11,170 nt of DNA, taken from contig JAJYHU010000121.1 of the NCBI GenBank assembly GCA_021784615.1, forward strand, positions 1-11,170, read 5' to 3'. The DNA comes from Acidobacteriota bacterium (GTDB taxonomy: Bacteria; Acidobacteriota; Terriglobia; UBA7540). Under the pieces are notes generated by a model. The model saw only the letters and a list, made by a program, of their open reading frames with translations, ran no database searches and was not told the DNA's origin. Positions 1-6,479 of the stretch are shown one piece after another (positions within the stretch are counted from its first letter, which is position 1; each line of letters opens with the position of its first letter). The position numbers were made by a program, and so were the translations under genes.

Positions 1-247
1 GCAGGTGAATGAAGGCTGGTTCAATGGTCTGCCCGACGTGCCCAAGCAGGCGATCACCCTGACGATTCCGACGTTGTTCCGCATTCCTCAACTGATTCTT
101 TCCGTGCCGGGCAAGCGCAAGGCCCACATCGTCCATCGCACGCTGACGGAAGAAGTCTCGACGAAGTGCCCCGCGACCATTATGCGCAAGCATCCTCACG
201 CCACCGTTTATTTAGACCCTGACTCAGTGACTGAGCTGCCTTCTTAG
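1..247 (+). CDS. nagB: Glucosamine-6-phosphate deaminase (NagB family), 3' end only
   Basis: This is the last ~81 codons of a gene that begins left of the window; the frame is open from base 2 and ends at TAG 245-247. The readable part has the C-terminal layout of the NagB/6-phosphogluconolactonase-like fold: a V-P-K-Q-A-I-T stretch, then a strand and helix leading to VPGKRKAHIVHRTL, a T-K-C-P-A segment and a final HPHATVYLD strand. In the family this enzyme converts glucosamine-6-phosphate to fructose-6-phosphate and ammonia in the cytosol. The VPKQA...HP...D pattern and the C-P-A segment favour a NagB-type deaminase over a true 6-phosphogluconolactonase, but the catalytic residues lie outside the window. 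The next gene (63 bp downstream, same strand) is the remnant of a sugar-acid-type transporter, which would fit an amino-sugar or uronate use locus. A GTG lies at base 5 but is internal, not the start. Confidence 0.8.
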   Translation, partial: QVNEGWFNGLPDVPKQAITLTIPTLFRIPQLILSVPGKRKAHIVHRTLTEEVSTKCPATIMRKHPHATVYLDPDSVTELPS

Positions 248-286
248 CCAGGCGGCTACGCCTGAGGCCGAAGCCTGGTTGTTGTT
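248..286 (+). terminator. Tandem small hairpins after nagB, possible weak terminator
   Basis: Immediately after the nagB stop, CAGGCG (249-254) pairs with CGCCTG (259-264) around a GCTA loop. AGGC (265-268) then pairs with GCCT (273-276) around a CGAA loop. Alternatively CCAGGC 248-253 pairs with GCCTGG 273-278 as a single longer hairpin. The following TTGTTGTT (279-286) is T-rich but interrupted. This could attenuate transcription between nagB and the transporter remnant; the stems are short, so the call is weak. Confidence 0.3.
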
Positions 287-310
287 CAACCGATGCGCGC
301 GTGAAACACC

Positions 311-1251
311 ATGAAAGCCTTTCAAGCACCTGCGATGGTGGATTGTCTGGACACTTTTCTGTTCCACCGTCGTCAACTACATCAACCGCCAGACGCTTTC
401 CGTCCTTGCTCCGGTGATCATGCAGCGCTTTCACATGACGCACGAGGGCTACTCCTACGTTGTGTCGGCGTTCCAGGTTGCTTACGCCGGAATGTGGCTG
501 GTGGGCGGCGTGATCATTGACATCATCGGCACGCGCCTCGGGCTGACGCTCGCGATGATCTGGTGGTCGGCTTCCAGCATGCTGCATTCTTTTGCCGGCT
601 CCGTGTTTTCGCTCGCCGTCTTTCGTTTCATGCTGGGAATCGGCGAGGGATTCAACTGGCCGGGAGCCAGCAAGACCGTGGCGGAGTGGTTCCCGGCGCA
701 AGAGCGCGGGCTGAGCGTTGCCATCTTTGACAGCGGATCGAGCATCGGCGCCGTCATTGCGCCGCCCTTTGTCGCCTTCATCGCCTATGAATTCGGATGG
801 CGTTATTCCTTGAAACTTTACCGGAGGATTTACGGCGGGCTTCTTGATCAAACGCGGCATGCCGGTGATCCGATCTCGGAAGTGGGTCTGCGTGCTCAGT
901 TCGCTGCCGATGCTTTCGGGGATACCCGCCGCCCTGACGGAAAACGCTTACGTCGCATTATTGTTGATCAGTCTTGCGAACTGGGGATTTGCCAGTTGGT
1001 CCACCTTGGGTCTGACGTTCCCTTCCGACCTGTTTCCGCAGGATGTCGTCGCTTCGGTCACCGGATTGAGCGGCCTTGGCGCGGGTTTGGTCAGCACGGT
1101 CTTCACGCTCTTCATTGGTATTATCGTCGATAAATTCTCTTATTTTCCCGCTTTCGCCGCGGCCGGCACCGTGCCGCTGTTGGCCACCATTATTGTGCTG
1201 TGGCTGATCCGCGCCCCGGGCTCGGGCACGGAACCGACAGCCGCCAGCTAG
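311..1251 (+). pseudogene. Broken MFS transporter, hexuronate/ACS-type (frameshift plus internal deletion)
   Basis: Three frames must be joined to rebuild one transporter of the anion:cation symporter branch of the MFS (ExuT-like). ATG 311 starts in one frame, but the family sequence (K-H-L-R-W-W, then VNYINRQTLSVLAPVI in TM1) runs in another frame from about 315 to 810. That frame has a TGA at 312-314 and no usable start codon before TM1. Removing one A from AAA 314-316 gives MKPFKHLRWW, so a 1-base insertion after the start is the simplest explanation. The second break is near 805-816: the reading stops matching after F-G-W-R-Y-S, and the C-terminal part resumes in a third frame as N-F-T-G-G-F-T-A-G-F-L-I-K-R-G. 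About 310 codons remain where relatives have about 420-440, so roughly 110-130 codons (the region around TM6 to TM8 with the central loop) are missing. The last TM segments are intact up to TAG 1249-1251. It should not make a working transporter. An assembly or sequencing error is the alternative. Confidence 0.8.
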
Positions 1252-1272
1252 TTTTAAGCATGGATCGAACTT

Positions 1273-1291
1273 TCATCTATCATCTATCATC
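1273..1291. repeat. Heptamer tandem repeat TCATCTA x 2.7
   Basis: TCATCTA occurs at 1273-1279 and 1280-1286, and TCATC at 1287-1291, in the 169-bp gap between the transporter remnant and the oxidoreductase gene. The repeat is perfect. It is followed by G and five T (1293-1297). The 7-bp period is the same as in the repeat block between eno and gpmI, although the sequence differs. I see no other gene or RNA in this gap. Confidence 0.7.
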
Positions 1292-1394
1292 GTTTTTCCG
1301 AACGGCAAGACTGACCGAGCAACTATTCGAGGCAAATGGCGGCGCCGATGCTGGCCTTTCCTGACCTGAAACCGGCGGCAGCCTCTTTGTGTGT

Positions 1395-1400
1395 TAAAGT
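1395..1400 (+). promoter_or_regulatory. Possible -10 element of the oxidoreductase gene
   Basis: TAAAGT lies 20 bp before the ATG at 1421, in a local AT-richer patch of an otherwise GC-rich gap. No convincing -35 box is found 16-18 bp upstream and no Shine-Dalgarno sequence is visible between it and the start. This is only a candidate for a promoter giving a short leader. Confidence 0.25.
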
Positions 1401-1420
1401 AAGCGAGCTTCGAAACCATC

Positions 1421-2590
1421 ATGAAAGGTCAACAAGACATCATTGTTGTAGGGGCCGGGCCGGCGGGCTCGACGGCCGCCAAGCTCCTGGCTGACCGCGG
1501 CTATTCCGTGCTCGTGATCGACCGCTCGACGTTTCCGCGCCACAAGACCTGCGCAAGCTGGATTAACCGCCTGGCTTTCGAGCGGTTTCCATACCTGATG
1601 GACTGCCTTCCTGATCTTGTCGAAAATCCTTTTTATGGCGTCACTTTTTATGACCGGGAGATCGGGCGCGAAGCCCGCTATCGCGAACAGCGCCCCTCCG
1701 GTTATCTATCGCTGCGCTCAAAATTCGATGCGGGTTTGCTCCGCATCGCCGTCGTGGCCGGCGCGGAATCGCTTGAAGGCTGCCAGGTTGTGGATGTGCG
1801 CGAGGAGCGCGACGGCGTGCGGGTCCGGCTTGCGGATGGCCGCGAGTTTGCGTCCAGAATTGTGATTGGCGCGGATGGCGCTTCCAGCCGCGTGGCCGTG
1901 GCGGCCAAACTGCGCGGGGGGTGGGGCGCCCGCGATTATGTGGTTTGCGCCAACACCGATGTTCCTGTCCCGGCGGCGCGGATCAGCGCGTTTTATGGCG
2001 AGCGGATACCACTGCGCGTTTTCCTTGAATACGACGGTGTTCAAGGCTACGGCTGGGTTTTTCCCAAACGGAACCACATCTGCATCGGCATCGGAGCGCT
2101 GCTTGCGGACGGCCGCTCCATTCGCCCGCTTTTCAGCCGGTTTGTGGCCGATCTGCGCGCACACGAGCACATTCCGCCGGACCTTGCTCAGGAGAAGATC
2201 TATTTTGATATTGACCCGGTCGGGGGCGTCTACCGGACGCCCAGCCTGGTGCGCGGCCGCGTGATGTTGATTGGCGATGCGGCGGGTTTTGTTTCCGGGT
2301 CCACGGGCGAAGGCATCTATCCCGGCATGATCAGCGCGCAAGTGGCCGCGGAAGTGATCCACCGGGCTCTTAAATCCGCGTCTCCGGCGCCCGCGCTTGA
2401 ACGTTACAACCAGGCGTGGCGCCGGGAGTTGGGTGATTACGTCAAAAGGCTTCCTGGCGGCCAGGATGAAGGCAAAACACGCGGCCGGATTGACATGATT
2501 TTCCGCGTGCCGCTGGTTTCTCGAATTGCGGGAAGAGCCTTCCTCTATGGCGAGCCCGCCTCGCTCATGACGCTGCTTCGCGCCTTGTAG
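1421..2590 (+). CDS. FAD-dependent oxidoreductase, geranylgeranyl reductase family
   Basis: The protein has 389 residues, the usual length for this family, and is expected to be cytosolic or peripheral to the membrane. The N-terminus is a Rossmann strand with the dinucleotide motif G11-x-G13-x-x-G16 followed by the ribose-binding D34 at the end of the second strand. R-S-K-F-D in the first third matches the conserved R-x-x-F-D region. I-G-D-A-A-G (G285-G289) with S-G-S-T-G-E-G-I-Y-P-G-M is the second FAD-binding signature and is typical of geranylgeranyl reductases. The family (COG0644) includes enzymes that reduce isoprenoid double bonds in archaeal lipids, chlorophyll side chains or menaquinone, as well as many FAD-dependent reductases and monooxygenase-like enzymes of unknown substrate. 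With no isoprenoid or quinone gene beside it, the substrate cannot be stated. The ATG at 1421 places the FAD motif at the normal distance from the N-terminus; the ribosome binding site is weak. The next gene is convergent (65-bp gap). Confidence 0.85.
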   Translation: MKGQQDIIVVGAGPAGSTAAKLLADRGYSVLVIDRSTFPRHKTCASWINRLAFERFPYLMDCLPDLVENPFYGVTFYDREIGREARYREQRPSGYLSLRSKFDAGLLRIAVVAGAESLEGCQVVDVREERDGVRVRLADGREFASRIVIGADGASSRVAVAAKLRGGWGARDYVVCANTDVPVPAARISAFYGERIPLRVFLEYDGVQGYGWVFPKRNHICIGIGALLADGRSIRPLFSRFVADLRAHEHIPPDLAQEKIYFDIDPVGGVYRTPSLVRGRVMLIGDAAGFVSGSTGEGIYPGMISAQVAAEVIHRALKSASPAPALERYNQAWRRELGDYVKRLPGGQDEGKTRGRIDMIFRVPLVSRIAGRAFLYGEPASLMTLLRAL

Positions 2591-2655
2591 CGCGCCCGAA
2601 GACGGCCAGCGCCCGCGAGTGGCCTTTCAGGATGATGGGGGAAACGTTGCGGCTT

Positions 2656-3129
2656 TTAGGGCTTTCCCTTTGAAGTTCGCGCGGGCGCAGTTTCGCCAGC
2701 CGCTGAGCCTTTCAGCCACCAGTGGCCCTGGTCGCGGCCGCTTTCCCACCAGCCGGAGACTTCCTGCTGCAAGGTCCTTTGCAGCAGGTCCTGGAAGGTC
2801 CTGCCGTTCCACGTTTCAAGATAAGCGCCCCAGGTTCCCGCCAAATGCCGGCCGTCCATCGTGCGGCCCGCCCAGGCGCCTTCCCATCGGTGGGGAGTCT
2901 TTTCCGCCCGCCACGTCCCGTCCATCACCACGCTGCCCGCGCTCACTAGAGTCCAGGCGCCTTCTCCGACGTTCGGACGTCCAGGCAAGGCGCGACCTGT
3001 CCAGGTTCCGTGCAGCACTTCCCTCGGCCCAATGGTCGCCGTCCACGTTCCGTGAATCAAGGGCACGGGCTGCCCGCCCAATGCGCCGACGCAAATCAGA
3101 AGCGCTATCGCCAGCCTGACGTTTCTCAC
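2656..3129 (-). CDS. Small exported protein with G-[TA]-W repeats, function unknown
   Basis: This 157-residue protein is not one I recognise. Residues 1-19 form a plausible Sec signal peptide (R2/R5, then the hydrophobic AIALLICVGAL, small residues before Q20). C13 has Ile at -1, so it is a poor lipobox and type I cleavage is more likely. The mature part carries G-[TA]-W units with Trp at 29, 43, 59, 73, 86 and 100, spaced 14, 16, 14, 13 and 14 residues. It then has W107 and two W-W pairs (127-128, 137-138), giving 12 Trp in total. The C-terminal tail is basic and low-complexity. The regular spacing suggests short beta-hairpins making a small beta-sheet or barrel, as in avidin- or MORN-like folds, but that is inference. 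The start is GTG at 3129, chosen because GAGAGAGG precedes it by about 6 bases and the signal peptide begins there. A good promoter candidate lies just upstream. The opposite strand is also open here, but that reading has no signal peptide or recognisable domain. Confidence 0.65.
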   Translation of the reverse strand: MRNVRLAIALLICVGALGGQPVPLIHGTWTATIGPREVLHGTWTGRALPGRPNVGEGAWTLVSAGSVVMDGTWRAEKTPHRWEGAWAGRTMDGRHLAGTWGAYLETWNGRTFQDLLQRTLQQEVSGWWESGRDQGHWWLKGSAAGETAPARTSKGKP

Positions 3130-3158
3130 CCGGGCACCTCTCTCAGGGTTCTAGCCGC

Positions 3159-3187
3159 TGTATACACCCGTTCGCTCAACAAGGCAA
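3159..3187 (-). promoter_or_regulatory. Sigma-70-like promoter of the G-[TA]-W repeat gene
   Basis: Read on the - strand, TTGCCT (3187-3182) and TATACA (3164-3159) are separated by exactly 17 bp. Each matches the consensus at 4 of 6 positions. The predicted transcript would start near 3152, giving a leader of about 23 bases that contains the GAGAGAGG ribosome binding site before the GTG start. This supports the - strand as the coding strand of the small exported protein. Confidence 0.5.
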
Positions 3188-3334
3188 GGGACCCGGACCT
3201 TGGGTGTCGTTAGCACATCAAATGTCCGGTAGAGTGCGCAGGTAGTCTCTCCGCATGAGAACGAATTTTGCATTGCCTTCGTCCGGTGGACGCCATCCGT
3301 AGGCTGTGAGGTTGAAATGGAGAGGCGAAGAAAG

Positions 3335-3370
3335 GAAGGGGAAAGATGGCAACTTTGAAGCAAAGTCGCC
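3335..3370 (-). terminator. Candidate terminator downstream of gpmI
   Basis: About 47 bases after the gpmI stop, the - strand RNA can form GGCGACUUUG (3370-3361), a CUU loop and CAAAGUUGCC (3357-3348). This is a 10-bp stem with a single G-U pair. That pair is A-C on the + strand RNA, so the hairpin is better on the gpmI strand. It is followed by AUCUUUCC and a pyrimidine-rich run, which is not a clean U tract. The rest of the 288-bp gap (3130-3417) holds the promoter above and a purine-rich + strand tract (about 3317-3345). I see no RNA gene in it. Confidence 0.45.
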
Positions 3371-3417
3371 AAGGGGAAGGATATGTGATTCTGTGGACCG
3401 TTCCCCAGCCGACTGAT

Positions 3418-4965
3418 TTACTTTGTTTCAAACACCCGCAGATCGTGCCCGCTCATTTCCTTTGGCTGAGGCATGCCCAGGATGCCCAGCATGGTGGGAG
3501 AAATATCCGAGAGCGCCCCGCCTTCTCTTAATTTCTGGGGCAGCTTCTCGGCAATTAAGATCAAGGGAACGGGATTCGTGGTGTGAGCCGTATGAGGCCC
3601 TCCGGTTTTGGGGTCGACCATAAGTTCGGCGTTGCCGTGATCCGCCGTGACCAGCATGGCTCCGCCCTTGGCGCGCACCGCCTTATAGATCTGTCCCAAA
3701 CAGGCATCGACGGTTTCCACGGCCTTGACCGTGGCTTCCAGCTTGCCGCTGTGCCCCACCATATCCGCATTGGCGAAATTGACAATGATCACGTCGCGGC
3801 TGCCCTCGTTGACGGCTTTCACCACCGTCTCCATCACACCCCGGGCGCTCATTTCAGGCTGTAAATCGTAAGTGGCCACTTTTGGAGAAGGCACCAGGAT
3901 GCGATCCTCGCCCGGATAGGCTTTTTCCACGCCGCCGTTAAAGAAGTAGGTCACGTGAGCGTACTTTTCCGTCTCCGCCACGCGCAGGTTTTTCAAGTTC
4001 AGTTCTTCCATCACGGAAGCCAGAATGTGGTTGAGCGATTGAGGCGGGAAGACGTAAGGCGTGGTGAACGTCTTGTCGTACCGCGTCATCGAGAGGTAAT
4101 GCAACTTTTCTGGGAAACCCCGGCGGGGAAACCCATCGAGATCCGCCTGTGTCAAGGCGCGCGTAAGCTGGCGTGCGCGGTCAGCGCGAAAGTTGAAGTA
4201 CATCACGGCATCATTACTGCGGATGGTGGCCGTCGGCTGGCCCTGCGCGTCCGTGATGACCACGGGCACGACAAACTCATCTGTGACGCCCTGGTTATAA
4301 GATTGCTTGACGGCCGCAATCGGGTCCTCGGCCTTGATGCCATCGCCGTTCACAATGGCATCGTAGGCTTTCTGGGTCCGCTGCCAGCGGTTGTCGCGGT
4401 CCATCGCGTAGTAGCGGCCGGAAACGCTCGCAATCTCGCCCACGCCGAATTCCCGCATCTGTTTTTGCAGCGCCGCAATATATTCCGCTCCGTTGGTGGG
4501 CGCCGTATCGCGCCCGTCCGTGAAAACGTGGATGAAAACTTCCTGAACGTGATTTTCACGCGCCATTTTGAGCAGCGCGTAGAGGTGCCGCAGGTGCGAG
4601 TGCACGCCACCGTCGCTGAGCAAGCCCATAAAGTGCAGGCGCGTTTCCCGCCCCTGCTCCATCAATTCCAGCAGTGCAGGATTCTTGAAGAAGTCGCCGC
4701 GCTGGATGGCCGCGTCAATGCGCGTGATCTCCTGGTAGACAACGCGTCCCGCGCCGATATTCAGATGGCCCACCTCGGAATTGCCCATCAACCCATCGGG
4801 CAGGCCAACCCGTTCGCCCGAGGTGTAAACCAGTGTGCGGGGATATTCCTTTAGAAACTGGTTATAGTTGGGGGTTTGCGCAAGCGCAATGGCGTTGTTT
4901 TCGCGCTCGGCTCGGTATCCCCAGCCGTCCAGGATAATGAGAACTACAGGTTTTGGTCGGTTCAT
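3418..4965 (-). CDS. gpmI: 2,3-bisphosphoglycerate-independent phosphoglycerate mutase
   Basis: The cytosolic glycolytic enzyme interconverts 3-phosphoglycerate and 2-phosphoglycerate through a phosphoserine, using two Mn2+ ions. The 515-residue length is normal for the family. D13 in L-D-G-W-G, the nucleophile S63 in G-N-S-E-V-G-H, D401 and H405 in N-A-D-M-V-G-H, D442-H443 in T-A-D-H-G-N-A-E and H461 in H-T-A-H-T form the two metal sites of the alkaline-phosphatase-like fold. The inserted substrate domain shows H122, D-G-R-D at 150-153, R-Y-Y-A-M-D-R at 184-190, R260-x-x-R263 and K334. All expected catalytic residues are present, so it should be active. It lies 83 bp downstream of eno on the same strand and is probably co-transcribed with it. 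ATG 4965 gives the normal N-terminus, although no clear Shine-Dalgarno sequence precedes it; the upstream gap is occupied by heptamer repeats. The opposite strand is open over 299 codons, which is a shadow. Confidence 0.97.
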   Translation of the reverse strand: MNRPKPVVLIILDGWGYRAERENNAIALAQTPNYNQFLKEYPRTLVYTSGERVGLPDGLMGNSEVGHLNIGAGRVVYQEITRIDAAIQRGDFFKNPALLELMEQGRETRLHFMGLLSDGGVHSHLRHLYALLKMARENHVQEVFIHVFTDGRDTAPTNGAEYIAALQKQMREFGVGEIASVSGRYYAMDRDNRWQRTQKAYDAIVNGDGIKAEDPIAAVKQSYNQGVTDEFVVPVVITDAQGQPTATIRSNDAVMYFNFRADRARQLTRALTQADLDGFPRRGFPEKLHYLSMTRYDKTFTTPYVFPPQSLNHILASVMEELNLKNLRVAETEKYAHVTYFFNGGVEKAYPGEDRILVPSPKVATYDLQPEMSARGVMETVVKAVNEGSRDVIIVNFANADMVGHSGKLEATVKAVETVDACLGQIYKAVRAKGGAMLVTADHGNAELMVDPKTGGPHTAHTTNPVPLILIAEKLPQKLREGGALSDISPTMLGILGMPQPKEMSGHDLRVFETK

Positions 4966-4971
4966 AAGTAA

Positions 4972-5051
4972 GGGACTCGGGAATAGGGATTTGGGGTCAG
5001 GGATTACTCGGCGCTTGAATCCTTAGTCACTAATCCCTAATTCCTGATTTA
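4972..5051. repeat. Degenerate heptamer repeats in two opposed arms between eno and gpmI
   Basis: The left arm on the + strand is five consecutive 7-mers starting with GGG: GGGACTC 4972, GGGAATA 4979, GGGATTT 4986, GGGGTCA 4993 and GGGATTA 5000-5006. A 10-bp spacer (5007-5016) separates it from the right arm, which carries 7-mers in the opposite sense: GAATCCT 5017, TAGTCAC 5024, TAATCCC 5031, TAATTCC 5038 and TGATTTA 5045-5051. The last unit overlaps the eno stop codon. AGGGATTA (4999-5006) and TAATCCCT (5031-5038) are exact inverted copies and could form an 8-bp stem. The block fills nearly the whole intergenic gap and resembles the heptanucleotide short tandem repeats (STRR) known from filamentous cyanobacteria. 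The effect on the eno-gpmI mRNA is unknown. Confidence 0.65.
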
Positions 5052-6332
5052 CGCGCAGGCCACAGCGGCTTTGCCCAGGAATTCTGCGGACTCGCCCAGC
5101 TCTTCTTCAATGCGCAGCAACTGATTGTATTTGGCGATGCGGTCGGTGCGGCTTGCGGAACCGGTCTTGATCTGGCCCGTCCCCAGGCCGACGGCGAAAT
5201 CGGCAATGAAAGCGTCTTCGGTTTCGCCCGAACGGTGTGAGATCACAGAGGTATAGCCGTTGCGCCGCGCGAGGTCGATAGCAGACATGGTTTCCGTAAC
5301 TGTGCCGATCTGGTTCAACTTGATCAGAATGGAATTGGCGACGCCTTCCTCGATTCCCTGCCGCAGGCGTTCCGTATTCGTAACAAAAATATCGTCGCCC
5401 ACCAGCTGGATTTTGTCGTCCAGCTCCTTGGTCATTCTCTTCCAACCTTCCCAGTCATCCTGCGCCAAGCCGTCCTCAATCGAGATGATTGGATACTGCC
5501 GAACCCAGTCGGCGTAGAGCTCGATCATCTGGTCCGCGGATTTCTCGGATTTGTCGGATTTGAAGAATACGTACTTGCCGTCCCGGTACAACTCGCTCGA
5601 TGCCGGATCGAGGCCCAAGGCGATGTCCGTTCCGGGCGCGAAGCCCGCGGCTTCAATAGCTTCGAGGATCAGCTCGATGGCCTCAACGTTTGACTTCAGG
5701 CTGGGAGCGAACCCTCCTTCGTCGCCCACCGATGTTGAGTAGCCGCGCTCCTTCAAAACTTTCTTCAGGGTATGAAACGTTTCGACCCCCATGCGCAGCG
5801 CCTGGGAAAAAGTTTCCGCGCCCACGGGCATGATCATGAATTCCTGAAAGTCCACGGTGTTATCCGCATGGACGCCGCCGTTCAGCACGTTCATCATGGG
5901 CACAGGCAACAGCCGCGCCGAGATGCCGCCCAGATAGCGGTAAAGGGGCAGCCCGGCAGACCGCGCTGCGGCGCGGCAGACGGCCATCGAAACCGCCAGA
6001 ATGGCATTTGCGCCGAGGTTGCTTTTGTTGGCCGTCCCGTCCAGCTCAATCAGCCGCGCGTCAACTTCCGGCTGAGCGCCGGCTTCCCGGCCGCCCAGTT
6101 CCCGGGCAATCACCGTGTTGATGTTTTCGATCGCCTGCAACACGCCTTTGCCTTGGTACCGGCGCTTGTCGTCATCGCGCAACTCAATCGCTTCATGTTC
6201 CCCAGTCGATGCTCCGGAAGGCACCGCCGCGCGCGCAGCGGCTCCGTCGCGAAGGCGAACCTCAGCCTCCACGGTAGGGTTTCCTCGCGAATCAAGAATC
6301 TCTCTACCCACAACAAGATCAATCTCAGCCAC
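5049..6332 (-). CDS. eno: Enolase (phosphopyruvate hydratase)
   Basis: Enolase dehydrates 2-phosphoglycerate to phosphoenolpyruvate in the cytosol and is commonly part of the RNA degradosome in other bacteria. The protein is 427 residues, a normal length. The N-terminal domain has R-E-I-L-D-S-R-G-N-P-T (10-20) and the loop S-G-A-S-T-G-E-H-E (39-47). The barrel holds E205 in D-E-G-G-F, the metal ligands D242, E286 (S-I-E-D) and D313/D314 (G-D-D-I-F-V-T-N), the base K338 in L-I-K-L-N-Q-I-G-T, S-H-R-S-G-E-T (365-371) and K389. I place the start at the GTG at 6332: it gives the family N-terminus (V/M-A-E-I-D) and has AAAGGAG (6347-6341) 8 bases upstream. The reading frame stays open 25 codons further upstream, but those are not enolase-like and would cover the ribosome binding site and promoter. 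gpmI follows on the same strand; the helicase gene is divergent. Confidence 0.97.
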   Translation of the reverse strand: MAEIDLVVGREILDSRGNPTVEAEVRLRDGAAARAAVPSGASTGEHEAIELRDDDKRRYQGKGVLQAIENINTVIARELGGREAGAQPEVDARLIELDGTANKSNLGANAILAVSMAVCRAAARSAGLPLYRYLGGISARLLPVPMMNVLNGGVHADNTVDFQEFMIMPVGAETFSQALRMGVETFHTLKKVLKERGYSTSVGDEGGFAPSLKSNVEAIELILEAIEAAGFAPGTDIALGLDPASSELYRDGKYVFFKSDKSEKSADQMIELYADWVRQYPIISIEDGLAQDDWEGWKRMTKELDDKIQLVGDDIFVTNTERLRQGIEEGVANSILIKLNQIGTVTETMSAIDLARRNGYTSVISHRSGETEDAFIADFAVGLGTGQIKTGSASRTDRIAKYNQLLRIEEELGESAEFLGKAAVACA

Positions 6333-6366
6333 TCGGTTATCTCCTTTAATTACCCTCAAACCCTCT

Positions 6367-6375
6367 ATTTTAGCA
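6367..6375 (-). promoter_or_regulatory. Extended -10 promoter element of eno-gpmI
   Basis: On the - strand TGC directly precedes TAAAAT (6372-6367), giving an extended -10 box matching the consensus at 5 of 6 bases in the hexamer. No good -35 is seen at 17 bp, which is compatible with an extended -10 promoter. Transcription would start near 6360, leaving a leader of about 28 bases with the AAAGGAG ribosome binding site. The 147-bp gap between eno and the helicase gene must also hold the helicase promoter; I see no convincing pair of boxes for it. Confidence 0.5.
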
Positions 6376-6479
6376 CAAACAGGCTCCAACGCGCTGCATG
6401 GCGGCATTTTCGCGGACGAAACTCACATGAGAGCTTGCTTCACGGGCGCGCTTCGCGAAATAATGGGCGGAGCCTTTCG

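Noticed and set aside
2619..3119. 166-codon + strand frame opposite the G-[TA]-W protein
   Set aside because: It is Arg/Pro/Ser-rich as expected from the complement of a Trp/Gly-rich gene; it has no signal peptide, while the - strand has signal peptide, ribosome binding site and promoter.
3346..3531. Short + strand frame with a purine-rich sequence before its ATG
   Set aside because: The upstream purine tract looks like a ribosome binding site, but most of the frame is antisense to the gpmI C-terminus, and its first codons lie in the gpmI terminator hairpin.
3955..4854. 299-codon open frame on the + strand
   Set aside because: It is fully antisense to gpmI, whose catalytic residues are all intact; the reading has no recognisable domain.
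6333..6407. 25-codon N-terminal extension of enolase
   Set aside because: It is not enolase-like and would cover the AAAGGAG ribosome binding site and extended -10 box; GTG 6332 gives the family N-terminus.
5772..6479. Upstream extension of the helicase reading frame
   Set aside because: It runs antisense through enolase, has no helicase-like sequence, and the ATG at 6480 has its own ribosome binding site directly before motif Q/I.
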